A stretch of DNA of 64,000 nucleotides, from NCBI RefSeq assembly GCF_026213295.1, contig NC_079427.1, positions 27,669,746-27,733,745 on the forward strand. The letters run 5' to 3'. The position numbers were made by a program, and so were the translations under genes. Below are positions 11,727-23,830 of this stretch, piece by piece. Numbering within the stretch: position 1 is the first letter of the stretch; each line of letters opens with the position of its first letter. This DNA comes from Gadus chalcogrammus. Its lineage: Eukaryota > Chordata > Actinopteri > Gadiformes > Gadidae. The notes under the pieces are model-generated. The model saw nothing but the letters and a program-made list of their open reading frames with translations. It did not search any database and had not been told where the DNA came from.

Positions 11727-12802
11727 TAGGGCTGAACGATTTATCGTTTTCTGATCGAAATCATTTCAGACAACGCGATCTCAGGATCGCCAAAGACAAG
11801 TTTTTTTCGGTTTTACTGTGCGTTCATCACGCGTCAACGTAGAGACGCGAATCGGGCGAATTAATATAATATAATTTTATATATAATATCATGGCCAAAA
11901 GCTGAGTGAGCCTCCGGATGGCCGTAGGGCTGGGAGCTCTCTTCGAGGGGTTTGTTTACCGGCGTTTGTTTACCGGCGTTGCAATGGTTAACATACGTTC
12001 AACAGCGTGGCCACTGAGTCACATGTGTAACGTAACAGCCAATCAGCGTTCAACCGTCAAACTCAGTGCAGTTCAGTCCGGGGTGAACTGCAGCATGGAG
12101 GAGAAAGTGAATGTTGCCGTTTGCGACTCCCGGAGCTCTATATAATAGTATCGTGATATAATATTTGTATATATAATATCACGGCCAAAAGCTCTGTGCA
12201 CCGCCGGACGGCCGTAGCGCGGGGAGCTCTCATAGGGATTGGGCTTCTCGGGGTTTGCTTACCGGAGTTGCTATGTTTCCGGTCTTGTGTGTTCCAACGG
12301 TTTATTAGGTAGGCCTATCTAATGAATCTCTGTCTATTCAATACTTCATTCACTGCCTCTTCCGTGGTCATTACAATATTATGCATAGACTGCGTTGGGT
12401 TCTCCGACGTCTCTCCCTTTGTTGTTATACTCTAATGCACAAATTAACTAAAAGAGCCATCTTTGACTGTCTTAAAAAGTAGTAGTACTTTTCTAAGTTA
12501 AGACAGTCAAAGATGGCTCTTTTAGTTCATTTGTAACAACTGCAATTGGTCAAGGACTTTAGTTTACATTTATGTTTCTTAATAAATACATTTAAAATAA
12601 ATTCTTAACTTTAGTTTTCATTCTTACATTAGAGTAATGGCATGTAATGTTTTAATGGTATGATGTCATGTTTGTAAATATTACTGTACATAATGAATAT
12701 TGCACTGAAGCTTGATTTGAAGAAAATCGTGAAGAAAATCGAAATCGCAATATCTGCCAGAAAAATCGCAATGCAATCTTTTCCTGAAATCGTTCAGCCC
12801 TA
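11727..12802. mobile_element. hAT-type MITE nested in the TTAA element
   Basis: The ends are TAGGGCTGAACGATTT and its inverse AAATCGTTCAGCCCTA. The flanking 8-mers GCCGCATG and GCTGCATG differ at one base, as expected for an aging hAT 8-bp target duplication. Internally a roughly 290-bp segment beginning ATATAATATCAYGGCCAAAAGC occurs twice (near 11881 and 12171). Confidence 0.82.
12439..12534. repeat. 37-bp-arm hairpin inside the hAT MITE
   Basis: The left arm 12439-12475 and right arm 12498-12534 match with one mismatch (core AAAGAGCCATCTTTGACTGT). The 22-nt spacer is itself partly palindromic. It may be a tiny foldback element nested at a third level. Confidence 0.85.
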
Positions 12803-13647
12803 GCTGCATGTAACCATAATAACGGTTATAGATAACGTGTTCTGTGGACAGGACGGGACCGGGACGGAGTAAGTCTGTGACGTACAAGTTGTTCTGTGCT
12901 GTGTCCTGTTTGGCTGTAGAGAAATAGCTACGTCGTTGTTTTCTAATGGTGCCTTCAAAACAGTCAGAGTTTCCAGGAATTTCGGAGGTTGGGACCTTAA
13001 GATCAGAGGAAATCGCCTTGAACACTGTTAAGTCTGAGATTTCCCTCGGAACTTCGTGCGGAAGTAGAGCAACCCGAGCCTCCGAGTTGACGTCACAACA
13101 ATGGCTGCCCATTTCATTGATAGACTAAAGTGAACTTGCATCAAGCACTAAGAGGCGAACTTAACACCCAGTCTAACATTTGCATTACGATACATTATAC
13201 CTTAAAATTAAAAACGTTAACTGATAAATTCTCCCTCATGTTCAACCATCGCAAGCAGTTCTAATAACTTGTTCATCTGATTCAGTAAACTAGCGCAAAG
13301 AGGTCCATGCGGGCATCCATACTTGTTATGAAGTCTAGTCTCACGAACAATCTGTTTTTCCAGTTTTATGTCATAGTCTACGAACGTTTCCTGAACACTC
13401 TTATTTCAGAAGAAGGGAAGGTTTACGTAAAGACACGTAACAGCTTCCGAACCTCCAAGCTGCTTTGAAGGCGGCATAAAACTGGACCTGGCGATTTGAC
13501 ATGTTCAATCTCTGGCGACTCCTTGCAACGGCATCAGCCACACTGCAATGACCAGTTCACACTGCTGCAACTTTTCCCCTGCGACGTTCCAAAACAGTCT
13601 TGTTGCAAGTCGTTGCGAGGCAAATCTTTGGTCGGAAGTGGGCTTAA

Positions 13648-14530
13648 GGAATGACAAAGTCGTCCTTATCAAAATGAGCACTGCAGACATGGTGATCCTT
13701 CTGCATCAGCATCTTGATTGGCGTCTCAATATCCATATTCAAAATGTTACTGGGGTGTCTAGCTGCAACTAACGATGTCGACAACGCCAGCTTGAAAATG
13801 TTATATTCAAGGACTATCTAACTGTCTTTTTAGTGTAAAATTAAACCCGGGTTCCAAAAATACGCAGTTTCGTCAATGAGACGGAGATGTGAGTTTCCCG
13901 CAAACAATTATATTAATTTACAATTCATAACAAACAGGTGTCATCCAAGGAGATGGCTGGCATCAGTGGCTGGCACCCACGACAACCGTGGTCAGGGGGG
14001 GAGCTTGCTCGCTAGGCTACTAACCCTTTGCACGCCCAGGCCTGTAAAACACACACACACATAAACAAATAAACAAATAAAAGGACGGCACATATAGGGA
14101 ATATTGCACTACGGTCCTCTATGTTGTTGCATATAGCGGAACAGGAAGTTAATGACTCTATTTGGATGTAAACATACCAGCACTTTTCGCTGCTCATAAC
14201 ATGTTTGATTATTGTCATTTCACTGCTATCGTTCATTTAAGCAAGTGAACAAATGGAAAGTTGTTCTTATTTATAATCAAACATCTGGATAAAGCCAAGC
14301 AGACATCCCCGACGTCGCGAAAGAATGCAGTCAAACAAGTGTATTTACAAGTGACGTCGCCCGGGAACCATACGAGCGCATCATCGAGAAAAAAAAGAAA
14401 CAAAAATACAAAACTGTGCGACCAAGGATGAATGTGCCTTGACCTATCGAGGAGTGTGACTATGTGGCTACACATTCAGAAGCAGCAGTGGTGGTGGCCA
14501 TGCTGAACATACACGTGACCACACACGCTG
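13648..14530. other. intergenic, no gene recognised
   Basis: It contains a short (AC)n and AAAT-rich patch near 14048-14080. I see no convincing ORF, RNA gene or repeat end. Confidence 0.5.
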
Positions 14531-14554
14531 CAGCCCCCAGGGAACCGCTCGCAA

Positions 14555-15423
14555 ATGCCAAAATGGAGAAACTCAGGCGCCCCGTCCATAGCGTTGGCTG
14601 GAACAGCCGAGACCTGGTCATACTTCCTAACCCGCTGGGGTGAGTACAAGAGGGGCACTAAACTAATTGGATCAGATGTTGTCACACAACTGCTAGAGTG
14701 CTGTGAGGAGGATCTGAGAAAAGACCTCACCTGTGCTGCAGGCAAAAGCCTAGTGGACAGTGATGAAAAGGACGTTCTCTCTGCCATAAGGACACTCTCT
14801 GTCCGTGCAGAAAACACAATGGTAGCTCGAGTGGCCCTATCTAACATGCGACAGGGACACGAAGAGCCCATCCGATCATTTCATGCTCACTTAAAAGGGC
14901 AGGCAGGCACGTGTAAATACTAAATTACATGCACTAAGGAGGGGTGTGACCAGGTCAACGACTTCACAGAGGAAATATTGCGCGATGTGATTGCCCGTGG
15001 CATAGCAGACCAAGAAATACAGTTCGTCGATGATAAGTCGAAGCCAAAGAGTCAGGAAAGCGCTCAGCGTCACGCCTGCTTGACCCTCAGAGCACGGACA
15101 CTATGAGCAGCTCATATCGACGGGGGAAGCAGCAGGACGTCCGCGGCAGAGTTGGCGCCAGAGCGGAGGAATCCAAGGTCAAGGTCGAGGGGACGTGCAC
15201 CTACTGCGGTGAGGCAGGCCATGGCAAAACACCTCAGTGGTGCGCCGAGTGCCCCGCGTATGGCAAGACGTGCCAGAAATGCAACCGTCAGAAACACCTC
15301 GACAAGGTCTGCCTGGGTGGCCGATCATCTAGGCCCGCACCGGAGGAGACTGATGGGGTGTGCGACGAGCTGCAGACGACCGCCTTCGGCGAGCTGTGCA
15401 CACTCACCAGCAGTGGCGGCTGG
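14555..15423 (+). pseudogene. LTR-retrotransposon gag remnant with zinc-knuckle region
   Basis: A gag-like N-terminal block (ETWSYFLTRWGEYKRG...) runs to a stop near 14923. The frame then shifts, and related sequence (NDFTEEILRDVIARGIADQEIQ) continues out of frame. A Cys/His segment follows in the 15103-15423 frame, with TYCGEAGHG...WCAECPAYGKTCQKCNRQKHLDKVC. This architecture is known from Gypsy-like gag proteins of fish and invertebrates. No reverse transcriptase or LTR is visible. The sequence is cut at about 15416 by the end of a hAT element, so this is a dead fragment. Confidence 0.65.
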
Positions 15424-16200
15424 TGAATTTTATTTTAGGGGGGGCAGAAAGTTTGTAAACCAAACCCCTGTAGGGGGGTCTGGGGGCATCCTCCCCCCAA
15501 AGATTCTTTTGTGTTTTTCATATAAAAACGAAGCATTCTGGTTCATTCTGACAAAATAATAAAGACAAAATAGAACATTTCCTTGAGGATGATTTTATTT
15601 ATTTACCTAAAATTCAGCAAGATTAAAAGTGCAAATACATCAATAATAATTGGGAAGTATACACAAGTTAACATTCTCTCTCTGTCTCTATCTGTATGTG
15701 TGTTTGTGAGAGAGTGAGTGAGAGAATGTGATTCTAAAAGGGGTGAGTGTGTTACGGACAATCTATTGTGTTGGTAACTTCACTCATAAATCTATCTACA
15801 GTTAGGTATGCATTTAGAAATATACGATAAAATATCAATATAATATGTGCAACCTTTTATGTGAGGTTGTTCAAGACACACTGAAGGCATGATGCCACCA
15901 TAGGTTTGCAGAGAACTATATACAATACACACACTGAAGGCATGATGCCACCATAGGTTTGCAGAGAACTATATACAATATACACTTGAAAGGGGTGGGA
16001 TGGTGGTGTGGGGTTGTGAGGGCCGCTGTAACCCAGTGTCCATCGTCAGGGAAGGGGGGGGGGGGGGGTGTGAGGGTGCTGTAACCCAGTGTCCATCGTC
16101 AGGGAAGGGGGGGGGGGGTTGTGAGGGCCGCTGTAACGCAGTGTCCATCCTCACGAGAAGGGGGGATTGGGGGACAGAGAGAGAGAGAGACAAGAGAGAG

Positions 16201-16266
16201 AGAGAGACAAGCAAAGTTTCAGTACAAGTAATGTATTACTTGTACTGAAACTTTGCTTGTCTCTCT
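16201..16266. repeat. 66-bp palindrome with 32-bp perfect arms
   Basis: Arms at 16201-16232 and 16235-16266 are exact reverse complements separated by GT. The right arm carries the final codons of the hAT fragment; the left arm is an inverted copy of them. Confidence 0.93.
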
Positions 16267-16472
16267 TTCAGTGCAGCAAAGCGGTCAATGACTTTCTCAT
16301 TGAAATCACGCATGTTGAGGACTAGTTCCCTCTCCATGGAGAGCATGGCCAGTGCATTCAGACGTTCCTGGCCCATTGAATTTCGCAGGAATGTCTTGAT
16401 TATTTTCAAGGTTGAGAAACATCTCTCAGCTTCAGCTGTTGTCATAGGAGTAGTTATGAGAATTTTCAACAA
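16236..16472 (-). pseudogene. hAT transposase C-terminal dimerisation region (fragment)
   Basis: About 79 residues on the minus strand include TTAEAERCFSTLKIIKTFLR, which is the hAT-family C-terminal dimerisation motif, then LNALAMLSMERELV and a terminal RQAKFQYK stop. The sequence continues a little upstream (to about 16541) without a start or catalytic core. The last codons form one arm of the 66-bp palindrome at 16201-16266. Confidence 0.78.
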
Positions 16473-16541
16473 ACTCAGTCTCAGAGAATGTATTCTGGAG
16501 GTTGTAGCTCATGATGACCTGGGGTCTCATTTATAAAACTG

Positions 16542-18560
16542 TGCGTGGGATCGTTACTAAAAGTGTACGTACACCAAAAAGCCAAGTTTTGCGTGCGCCA
16601 AAAAATATTCAGATTTATAAAACCTTGCGTACTAGGGGTGTGAATCTTTGGCTTCAGACGATTTGATTCGATTAACGATTCAGTAGTTGGCGATTCGATT
16701 CAAGGACAAATTTTTTTTTTGGAACGATTCGATTCGATTCTGTAAACCACGATTCGATTCAGTAACTTTGAACCAAAATTCCATATCCGTGAAATAAACA
16801 TGCAATAATGTGAGTGAGACTCTCTGTATTCTTCTGAAAGGTGAAAAAATTAACAGACAACAGAATTAATTATCAAACATATTTATTCAATAAGAAAAGT
16901 AGTCTGGACTGAATACAAAAATGTAATTAAACATGTAATTAAAAATGTTCAATATGCTACATGCTGGCAGGGGAGAGAGTGGGTGGGTGGGTGAATGAGT
17001 AAGTGAGTTTTGTGAACATTGAAGAATTCATTTTTTGTGCAAAATAACATTTTCTTAATTCTTTAAGGACTGGATCACATTTTTGTAACCCTTATTTTAG
17101 TGCTTTAGCTGTAAAATCCCTTCTCAGGCCTGAATGGGTTAATGGTACAGTAGTATTGCGTTTCTTAATGGAACAGTAGTAGTGCAAACATTTGGCCTCT
17201 TAGGCCTAACAAAAGTATAAAAAACCCTAGTGCAAAATTGATCACAAACTGTAAGCACTTAAATTAACTGTAAACGAAAACAGTGCAAAAAATACCACAA
17301 ATTGGAACAAAAACATGAAATGTAAACTAGCACTTAGTGCAAAAGAAATATAGAAATATCACAAACTGTAAACATAAACTTGCTGTGCCTCCAAAGCCAT
17401 GACAACACCTGTGTAGCCAGCAAAAGTATGCTACATTCTAGGTATAGGTCACTTTTTGGGGGTTGGTTGTCACACGTTAAGTTACTTTTTTGGGGGTTGG
17501 TTGATACATGTTAAGTTAATCATGGTTTATATTAAATGGTTTAAAACAAATATAATGGCCTTGAATATTAGAGATTGTATTTATAGTCAATTTAAAACTT
17601 ATTTTATGTATCAACTCTCTAGCTTAAAAAACAAGAAAGTTACAAAAGTTTTTTTATCACATTTCCTGCTGAGGGGTTGGTTATAGATTAACTATAGGGA
17701 CAACCATACACTGTGACAAGCTACCCCGTGATGGGGTTGATTGTCACAGCGTGTCAAAGTGGTTGAGAACCACTGTTATACATGCATGAGCTGTTTGAGG
17801 TGTGTAAAAGTTGTAAGTATGTAAGTATGCAATATTTATTTATATTATTAATTATATGATATCTACTTGCATTACACAATATGATTCAGTTGGTCTTATT
17901 AAAAAAGAAAATAGCACAGTGTTGATACTTAATTATATTGAACATTTAGCAGCATGAATTGACAACACAAAGTGTGAATAAAGGTATGATTTGGAAAATA
18001 GTCTGAAATGTAAAGTATACATTACTTGGATCTGTGCAGAGCTAAAATGTTGCTATCCCATTTATTAAGCCTTAAATGACAAATGTTCAAATCATATAGC
18101 CTATACTTCTCCTTGACCTCATTTCAGACCATTTCCATTTTACAAAGCCATACAGTAGTGAGTCTTCTTCTGCTCACGCAGATGCTGACTGTTCTCACAC
18201 TCGTAGACCTATCCAATCGTCTAGCCTACTACTAGCATACAACAAACATGCTTAGTTATTTGACATACCATGTTAAGCTTTTCGAGTTGCTTGTCGGACA
18301 AGGAACTGTGTCAGAGCTCCCTGATTTCTCCTCTGGGTCTCGTTCTTCTTGTGTGCTTCACCAGAAGCATGTTTTTTTACGTCTGTCAGACCACCGTGGC
18401 TGACCAAAAATTGACGTTTGCATACTGTACAGTTCGCCTTGAACTCATCTTCTCGAATACTGTCTATCCATTTAAAGTCCCTTTTCCACTCTTTTCTGTG
18501 TTTTGCTTTTCTTTTTCCTTTTTATCGTTTTGGCGTGGGGAGCCATTCTTGTTGGTGTTT
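16542..18560. other. intergenic mosaic of transposon fragments
   Basis: A hAT-like start (AGGGGTGTGAATCTTTGG) lies at about 16636 with repeated CGATTCGATTC motifs. A hAT-like end (GTGGTTGAGAACCACTG) lies near 17761. Otherwise the sequence is AT-rich. No intact ORF or gene is supported. Confidence 0.5.
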
Positions 18561-18565
18561 TTAGT

Positions 18566-18612
18566 ACACTTTTTACCTGAAGCCGGGCGAGACCGCTTCA
18601 GGTAAAAAGTGT
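18566..18612. repeat. 18-bp perfect inverted repeat
   Basis: ACACTTTTTACCTGAAGC at 18566-18583 is exactly inverted at 18595-18612, with an 11-nt loop. A directly repeated GTGCAATGCAATTTAGTC follows. Confidence 0.85.
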
Positions 18613-19686
18613 GCAATGCAATTTAGTCAACTGTGCAATGCAATTTAGTCCAACCAACAATGTTGAGTTTTGGGTCAAGAGTTGGGCTCACTGTAGTCTC
18701 TTTGTTAGCAAGACACACAGGTTTAAGTCAGACTCTGTCTGAGGCTGGGCCAACTACGGTGCGCATGCGCATTTCGACACTACCCCCCGGGGAGTCTGGG
18801 TATTCCTGATGCCGGTTGGGAAAAAGGGGTTTATTGCCTTTTGTCAATTTGTTTCTGTTAGGTTAAGTTGGGTTAACGGTTTTGGGGTCTTTATTGTTTG
18901 TGTGTTGTTTATTGTGCGTAGTGTTGCCGCCACCGTTACCGAGACTTGCATGTCCGTTGGTTTGTTGTGCGGTGCGCTGTGTCTTGCGGATGTGTGTTAA
19001 ATAATGGCAGCTCTCGGGATCGTGCGGTGTATGAGGCACGAGAGTTGCGTCACCGTTTAACCTGGGCTCCTGTCTCGTGCAGAACAAGTTTGACCATAAT
19101 GTCAAACTTGTTCTGCCCTTTGGTTTGCTGCATTTAGACAGCGATTCTCTGCTGCTGAACTAGCTACATGTTGCTTGTTCTATTGCTGTCTGGCATTCAG
19201 AAATGTAAAATGGAAGTTTCAAATTATTAATTTTAATGAAGTGAACTTAAAACTCGTTTTGCATTCTTTGAAATTTTATTTTTTTAAATAATATTAACCT
19301 TCATTTGAAATATTAAGTTAACACCCCTGAATTCTTTTTTTGAGTTTGTAAAATATAAAAATCTTAGTTGGTATAACTCTAACTTTCAAGTTTGTCTAAA
19401 GAAGAAAATCACGTTTTTGATGGGCACAAAACTCAAAAATTGATTGCAGTAAGTTGCCTTGCAATTTTGAGTTTGCCCAACTTTTTATTTTTTACAGTGT
19501 GACAACCTCTTCCCTGGTCCTATCAGCAGTGGACCTGCTCTCGCTTAAGGGAGGGAATTGTATCTAACGCGAGAATAATATTGAGAATAATACCGTGATT
19601 GCTTCAAGCCCCGGGCTTAAGCCCGGTTCTCTCCGCCGTCTACCTATTGATCTCCGGGACTCTCTAAATCGACGCCACTTCGCCCT
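18613..19686. other. intergenic; one short hairpin, no gene
   Basis: A hairpin GCAGAACAAGTTTGAC / inverse lies at 19079-19094 and 19101-19116 with a 6-nt loop. Short ORFs here lack family features. The rest shows nothing I can assign. Confidence 0.5.
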
Positions 19687-19920
19687 GGGCGGGACTTTAC
19701 GTCCTACGTCACTCGGGTGTGCATGTGTGCGCGTAGCTGTTTGTCTCAGGGATCTGTGCACGAACTCCCTTGCACTACAGGATTACGAGCGTCAGTGTCG
19801 TACGCGATGGAGGGTGGGTGACATTCCTACAGTCTGTGATGATAGGCTATATTTCTACAAATGACTTACTATTACTAGCGATTAACATGACGAAACAACA
19901 CAAACTAAGCTAACATTAGA
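19687..19920 (+). repeat. dispersed repeat, copy A
   Basis: A ~235-bp segment starting GGGCGGGACTTTACGTCCTA and ending CTAACATTAGA is repeated at 28041-28281 with few differences. Family unknown; possibly the internal part of a MITE or LTR. Confidence 0.85.
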
Positions 19921-20377
19921 CCAGGGGTGCCCAACCTTTTTTGACCCAAGATCTACTTTTCAAGTAGCCAACCTCCCGAGATCTACCAGCAAACCTACCT
20001 TCAAGCCGGGGGGGGGGGGGGGGGGGGTAGAGAACAATTGTTGACCGGGGGGGGGGGGGGGGGGGGGGGGGGTTGTATCGTGAACCTACGGACTTCAATG
20101 GGGGTTTCATTCCGTCTGCGCACGGCACCTTCTCAACGATAATCAATAATCTTCCTCCCACTCAGGGTGAAAATGGTAGGTCTTAGCTTGTTTCCCCTCA
20201 GCCATGCCAACGTTTAGGAGTGTGTAACTACTGTTGACGGCTTTCAACTGCTGTTAACAGCACATGCGCTACCGCGCGTATATGCTACCGCGCAAATTTA
20301 ATTTCATTAAAAAAATAAAAAAAAAAAATTTTTTTTTTTTTTTTTTTTTTTCTTCACCCCTTCGCGATCGACTAGTA
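19921..20377. other. low-complexity tracts and a hAT-like end
   Basis: A hAT-like start, CAGGGGTGCCCAACC, lies at about 19922. Two long G runs (about 19998-20016 and 20047-20072) and an A/T homopolymer block at about 20310-20350 follow, abutting the element that begins at 20378. Confidence 0.6.
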
Positions 20378-20432
20378 TGGAAGCCCATTCCCGCCACAGG
20401 AAAAAAAAAAAACACCACAAACTATCTCATAA

Positions 20433-20655
20433 TTATGAGATTAAAAGTCATAATAACGAGATTTAAAGTCATAATTACGAGATTTAAAGTCATAATTACG
20501 AGATTTAAAGTCATAATTACGAGATTTAAAGTCATAATTATGAGATTTAAAGTCATAATTATGAGATAAAAAAGTCATAATTATGAGATTTAAAGTCATA
20601 ATAACGAGATAAAAAAGTCATAATAATGAGATTTAAAGTCATAATTACGAGATTT
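20433..20655 (+). repeat. left terminal array of 21-bp repeats
   Basis: About ten units of the form GATTTAAAGTCATAATTACGA, varying at one or two bases (TTACGA, TTATGA, TAACGA). Their inverse forms the right end of the element. They are candidate transposase-binding sites. Confidence 0.9.
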
Positions 20656-21254
20656 TCGACGGTTAGCCTGCCCCCTGACCTCACTTCCTTCAAGTTCGAA
20701 ATCGGCACGACAGAGCGGCACGCGCTACTAGGCTACCAGTCGGCGCCATCATTTCGGACCTGAGGCTGATGAACCTGCAAGTCATCACTTCTCTCGGTCA
20801 TCCTCCTATTCGCAAGGCGAAACAGCAAGGTAACCGAATTTGTAGAGATGCTCTTTTAAGCCTATATTCAGTAATTCAGCGTCTTTTCATCTGGTTTATG
20901 TTTCCTTTGAAAAAGCACTCTGCTGCAGCTATGTTAGCTAGTTCTAGTATTAGCACCGTGTTAATTTTGTCAGCTATTTTAGATTTTGTCACATTTCAGT
21001 CATTGTTTTCCTTTGTAGTTTTAGTCTAGTTTTAGTCGACAAAAAGTCCTTAAATTGTAGTCAACTTTTAGTCATTACTTTTAGTCAAAATGTTTTCTCT
21101 TTTTAAACTAGTTCAAAGTGTTCGAAATCGTTCCCTATCACGGATATAGTGCACTATATAGGATGCTCGCCATTTTGTAGTGGTGTTCGAATTCTGAGTA
21201 CATAAAAAGTAAATTGTTAAGCCTAATTTCTCTGATATAAAGGAAGAAGAATTA

Positions 21255-21325
21255 AATGACGTACAGGACGCGAACTCAGGTCGCCCGTATTGCAGGGCCT
21301 AAACCACTCAGCCAACTGCTGGTTC
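21255..21325 (-). ncRNA. tRNA-like sequence (SINE head or tRNA relic)
   Basis: On the minus strand there is an A-box-like GGCTGAGTGGTTTAGGC and, 25-30 nt later, a B-box-like GAGTTCGCGTCC, the spacing of a Pol III internal promoter. It lies inside the transposon upstream of the HECT-like gene. Stem pairing is imperfect, so a functional tRNA is unlikely. Confidence 0.35.
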
Positions 21326-21723
21326 ATAAAGTTGATGGAATGGAGTGGTCTTGAGAAAATATCCACGATAACAATATAGGCATATCTCAATTAATTTAAT
21401 TACTTTATTTGCATCATTCAATCTTAAACCCTTAGTGAAAATATAGGCTGTTTGTACTTCATATATGTACATTTAGCTCATTGGCTCATTGGCGCCACCT
21501 AGTGATCATTATGTGCAAATGCACAGCCTCTCATTCAAATGACTTAGGGGTCATTTGACCCCTCTTGTGGCGCTAGTAGTAAGTAAAAATGGCCCGGCGT
21601 GGGACGAATTTCGAATTATAAATATGTACAATGCATAATGTTAGCTCATCCATGTGCTCAATGCATCACAATGTAGTTGGCCTCTGTTCCGTTCGTTAAA
21701 TATTTGTGTTGGCCTCTCACAGG

Positions 21724-23830
21724 ATGGATGAGTTGTGCGAGTTCTTGAGGTCGCGGAATGTACCAGAAGAAAACATAAAGCAACTGGAAAACGATAAGGT
21801 AACTAGTCTGTTAATGGGGGAAAGATAGGCTAAATTGTGTGTTTATGCATTTTTTGATTTTTTTTTTAATTACTGCTTCTGTTTATGTTAAATTATATTT
21901 GTTTTGTGGCTGTGTGTGTGTGATTTCCTCTTTTTTTAAGATCGATCCCAATGTCCTCCTGCTCATGAATGACGACCAGTTAACCGAGTATCTACCATCA
22001 TATGGAGACCGACTGGCTGTCCTTGGATATTGCAGATTGAAGGGGAAGAATCCTGTTGCCCGCAAATCAAAACTTTTTGAGCGACTGAAAGCCAAGTTAG
22101 CAAAAAGTGACGATCGTGAACACTTGTCTGAGAAGTTACCATGTCAAAATGCTCAGAAGAAAGAGCGTAAATTTGAAATTGGCTGGTTGAATTTCCGTGA
22201 CGGGAAATTCTTACAAATGAGGGCCAAAAAGGGGGGCGGGACCAGGAAAATCTCTGTGTCCAAGAATTGTTGTAAAGATCAGTTAATTGAACAGGCCAAA
22301 AACCTGTTTTTCCCTGGTCAGAAAAATGCAGAAGGAAATGTTCAAGATTTTGCGATTGAACTAACTGATTTTCAGGAGCGCCCGTTAGATCCCCTGACTA
22401 CAGTTGGGGATCTTTATGAAGTAACAAAGCTGCCCATTTTACGCTTTTACTTAGCAACAACCAAGAGGGATGGTTGCAGTGAGAATCAGCTTGCAGCCTC
22501 ACCCAACCCCCCTAGGCCTAGTTTACCTCTAGCTGAAGGTCAGGAAACCGCAGATGTGGTATATGCTAGTAGCAGCAATGTCCTGTCTGATACAAACAGT
22601 GATCCTGAGCCCTTCGATTGCTCCACTGTTGAAATGACAGATTTGGCTAGTGTGAGCGAAGTTGATGCCGCCAATGCTGTAGATGACTTTGAGAATAGTG
22701 GCACAGTTACCTTTTTCCAAGGACACCTACATGATCTGGACTGGGTTAGCCTTGATGATACCTTACAAACGTCTCCTCGGGCATCAAGTTCATCTACTCC
22801 GACCCTAGATATTGCTCATGTGCCCATTGATCAGAGTGAAAGAACAAAGAGAATAATTGTTGTTCACCGTGGGCAGATCCTGAGAGAACTAATCACACAT
22901 TTTTTGGACGCGAGTGTCATGCGAGATGATGTTTTCATCCAAGTAATTCTTCCCAATGGAAATTTGGAAATGGCAGTTGATGAAGGTGGCGTGTTAAGGG
23001 ATGTGCTAACTGAATTTTGGCTGGACTTTTATGAGCAATGCACTTTAGGAAATGCTTTCAAGGTGCCTTTTCTACGCCATGATTTTGGTAAGCAGCAGTG
23101 GGAAAGCATTGGCAGAATAATAGCAATGGGTTGGCAAAAAGAGAAGTACCTGCCTATAAAAATAGCCCCAGTAATTTTGGAGAAAGTTGCCCTGGGAAGT
23201 GTGAAGAGTAGTCTTGTTGACTGCTTCCTGAAATATGTCACAGAGTCAGAGAGATTGGTGTTTGAATCCTGCCGTTCAGATTTTGAAAGTGTGGATCAGG
23301 AAGAATTGATTGAAGTAATGGATCTCCACAGCTGTCGAAGAATGCCAACCGCTGATAATATTGAACAGCTCTTGGAGGAGCTTGCCCACCAAAAGCTGGT
23401 TCAAGAACCCGCCTTTGTCCTAGAGCAGTGGAGCAAGGTGCTTGCACCCTTTAGGTCAGATTTGGAAGGCATTTCAGAAGCGTATGTAAATCTTCATCCA
23501 ACACTGAGGAAGGTGATTAGGTCTATCTCTTACCCCACTACTATGAACGACCAGCAGAAGAACATAGGAAAGCATCTTAGCACTTACCTTAGAGAATCTG
23601 ACACACAGCACCTGTCTCTATTCCTTCGGTTTTGCACTGGCTCTGATTTGTTTCTTGGTAAGACCATTACTTTGAGCTTCACGAATTTGCAAGGTATGCA
23701 GAGACGGCCCATCGCCCACACATGTGGATGCTACTTGGAGTTGCCAATTGATTATGACAATTACCCGGATTTCAGACACGAAATGAACAAAGTATTGGAG
23801 AGTGGTGTGTGGGCAATGGACATAGTTTAG
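21724..23830 (+). CDS. SAM-like / HECT-type E3 ubiquitin ligase-like protein carried by the transposon
   Basis: Exon 1 is 21724-21798 (MDELCEFLRSRNVPEENIKQ...), with donor GTAACT. Exon 2 is 21941-23830 after TTTTTTTAAG. The spliced product is 654 residues. Residues about 1-60 look like a SAM/death-like fold (MNDDQLTEYLPSYGDRLAVL). Residues about 105-205 have a GGGTRKISVSKNC block and LYEVTKLPILRFYLAT, found in many uncharacterised fish and coral proteins. An acidic low-complexity linker follows. From about 330 a degenerate HECT-like region runs to the end, with RPIAHTCGCYLELP near the C-terminus; the Cys codon at 23723-23725 is at the HECT catalytic position. HECT enzymes pass ubiquitin from E2 through this Cys to a substrate. 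The conserved E2-binding lobe is hard to recognise, so activity is uncertain. The gene converges on the integrase gene. Confidence 0.75.

Larger units (their letters stand above)
10919..13647. mobile_element. TTAA-flanked inverted-repeat element (Kolobok/piggyBac-type, non-autonomous)
   Basis: The left end reads TTAAGCCCAGTTCAGACC followed by AAAGATTTGCCTC. The right end is the reverse complement in degenerate form (GAGGCAAATCTTTGGTC...GGGCTTAA). TTAA sits at both borders (10919-10922 and 13644-13647). A second patch of inverted similarity further in (GCGACG, CAGTTCACACTGC) supports long degenerate inverted repeats. No transposase ORF is visible. A hAT-type MITE is inserted inside. TTAA target use is known for Kolobok and piggyBac; which applies is unknown. 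Confidence 0.7.
15416..16541 (-). mobile_element. hAT element remnant
   Basis: The left border begins CAGTGGCGGCTGGTGAATTT, a typical hAT terminal start. G-rich sequence and two local tandem duplications follow: a ~55-bp unit near 15865-15975 and a ~57-bp unit, three copies, near 16010-16150. A transposase C-terminal fragment on the minus strand closes the recognised part. The right terminus is not found, so the element is truncated or rearranged. Confidence 0.6.

Noticed and set aside
14476..14871. Minus-strand 131-residue frame
   Set aside because: It is the shadow of the gag-like frame on the + strand.
18809..19137. Short + strand frames as genes
   Set aside because: No domain, no splice context, low-complexity composition and a hairpin repeat within the region.
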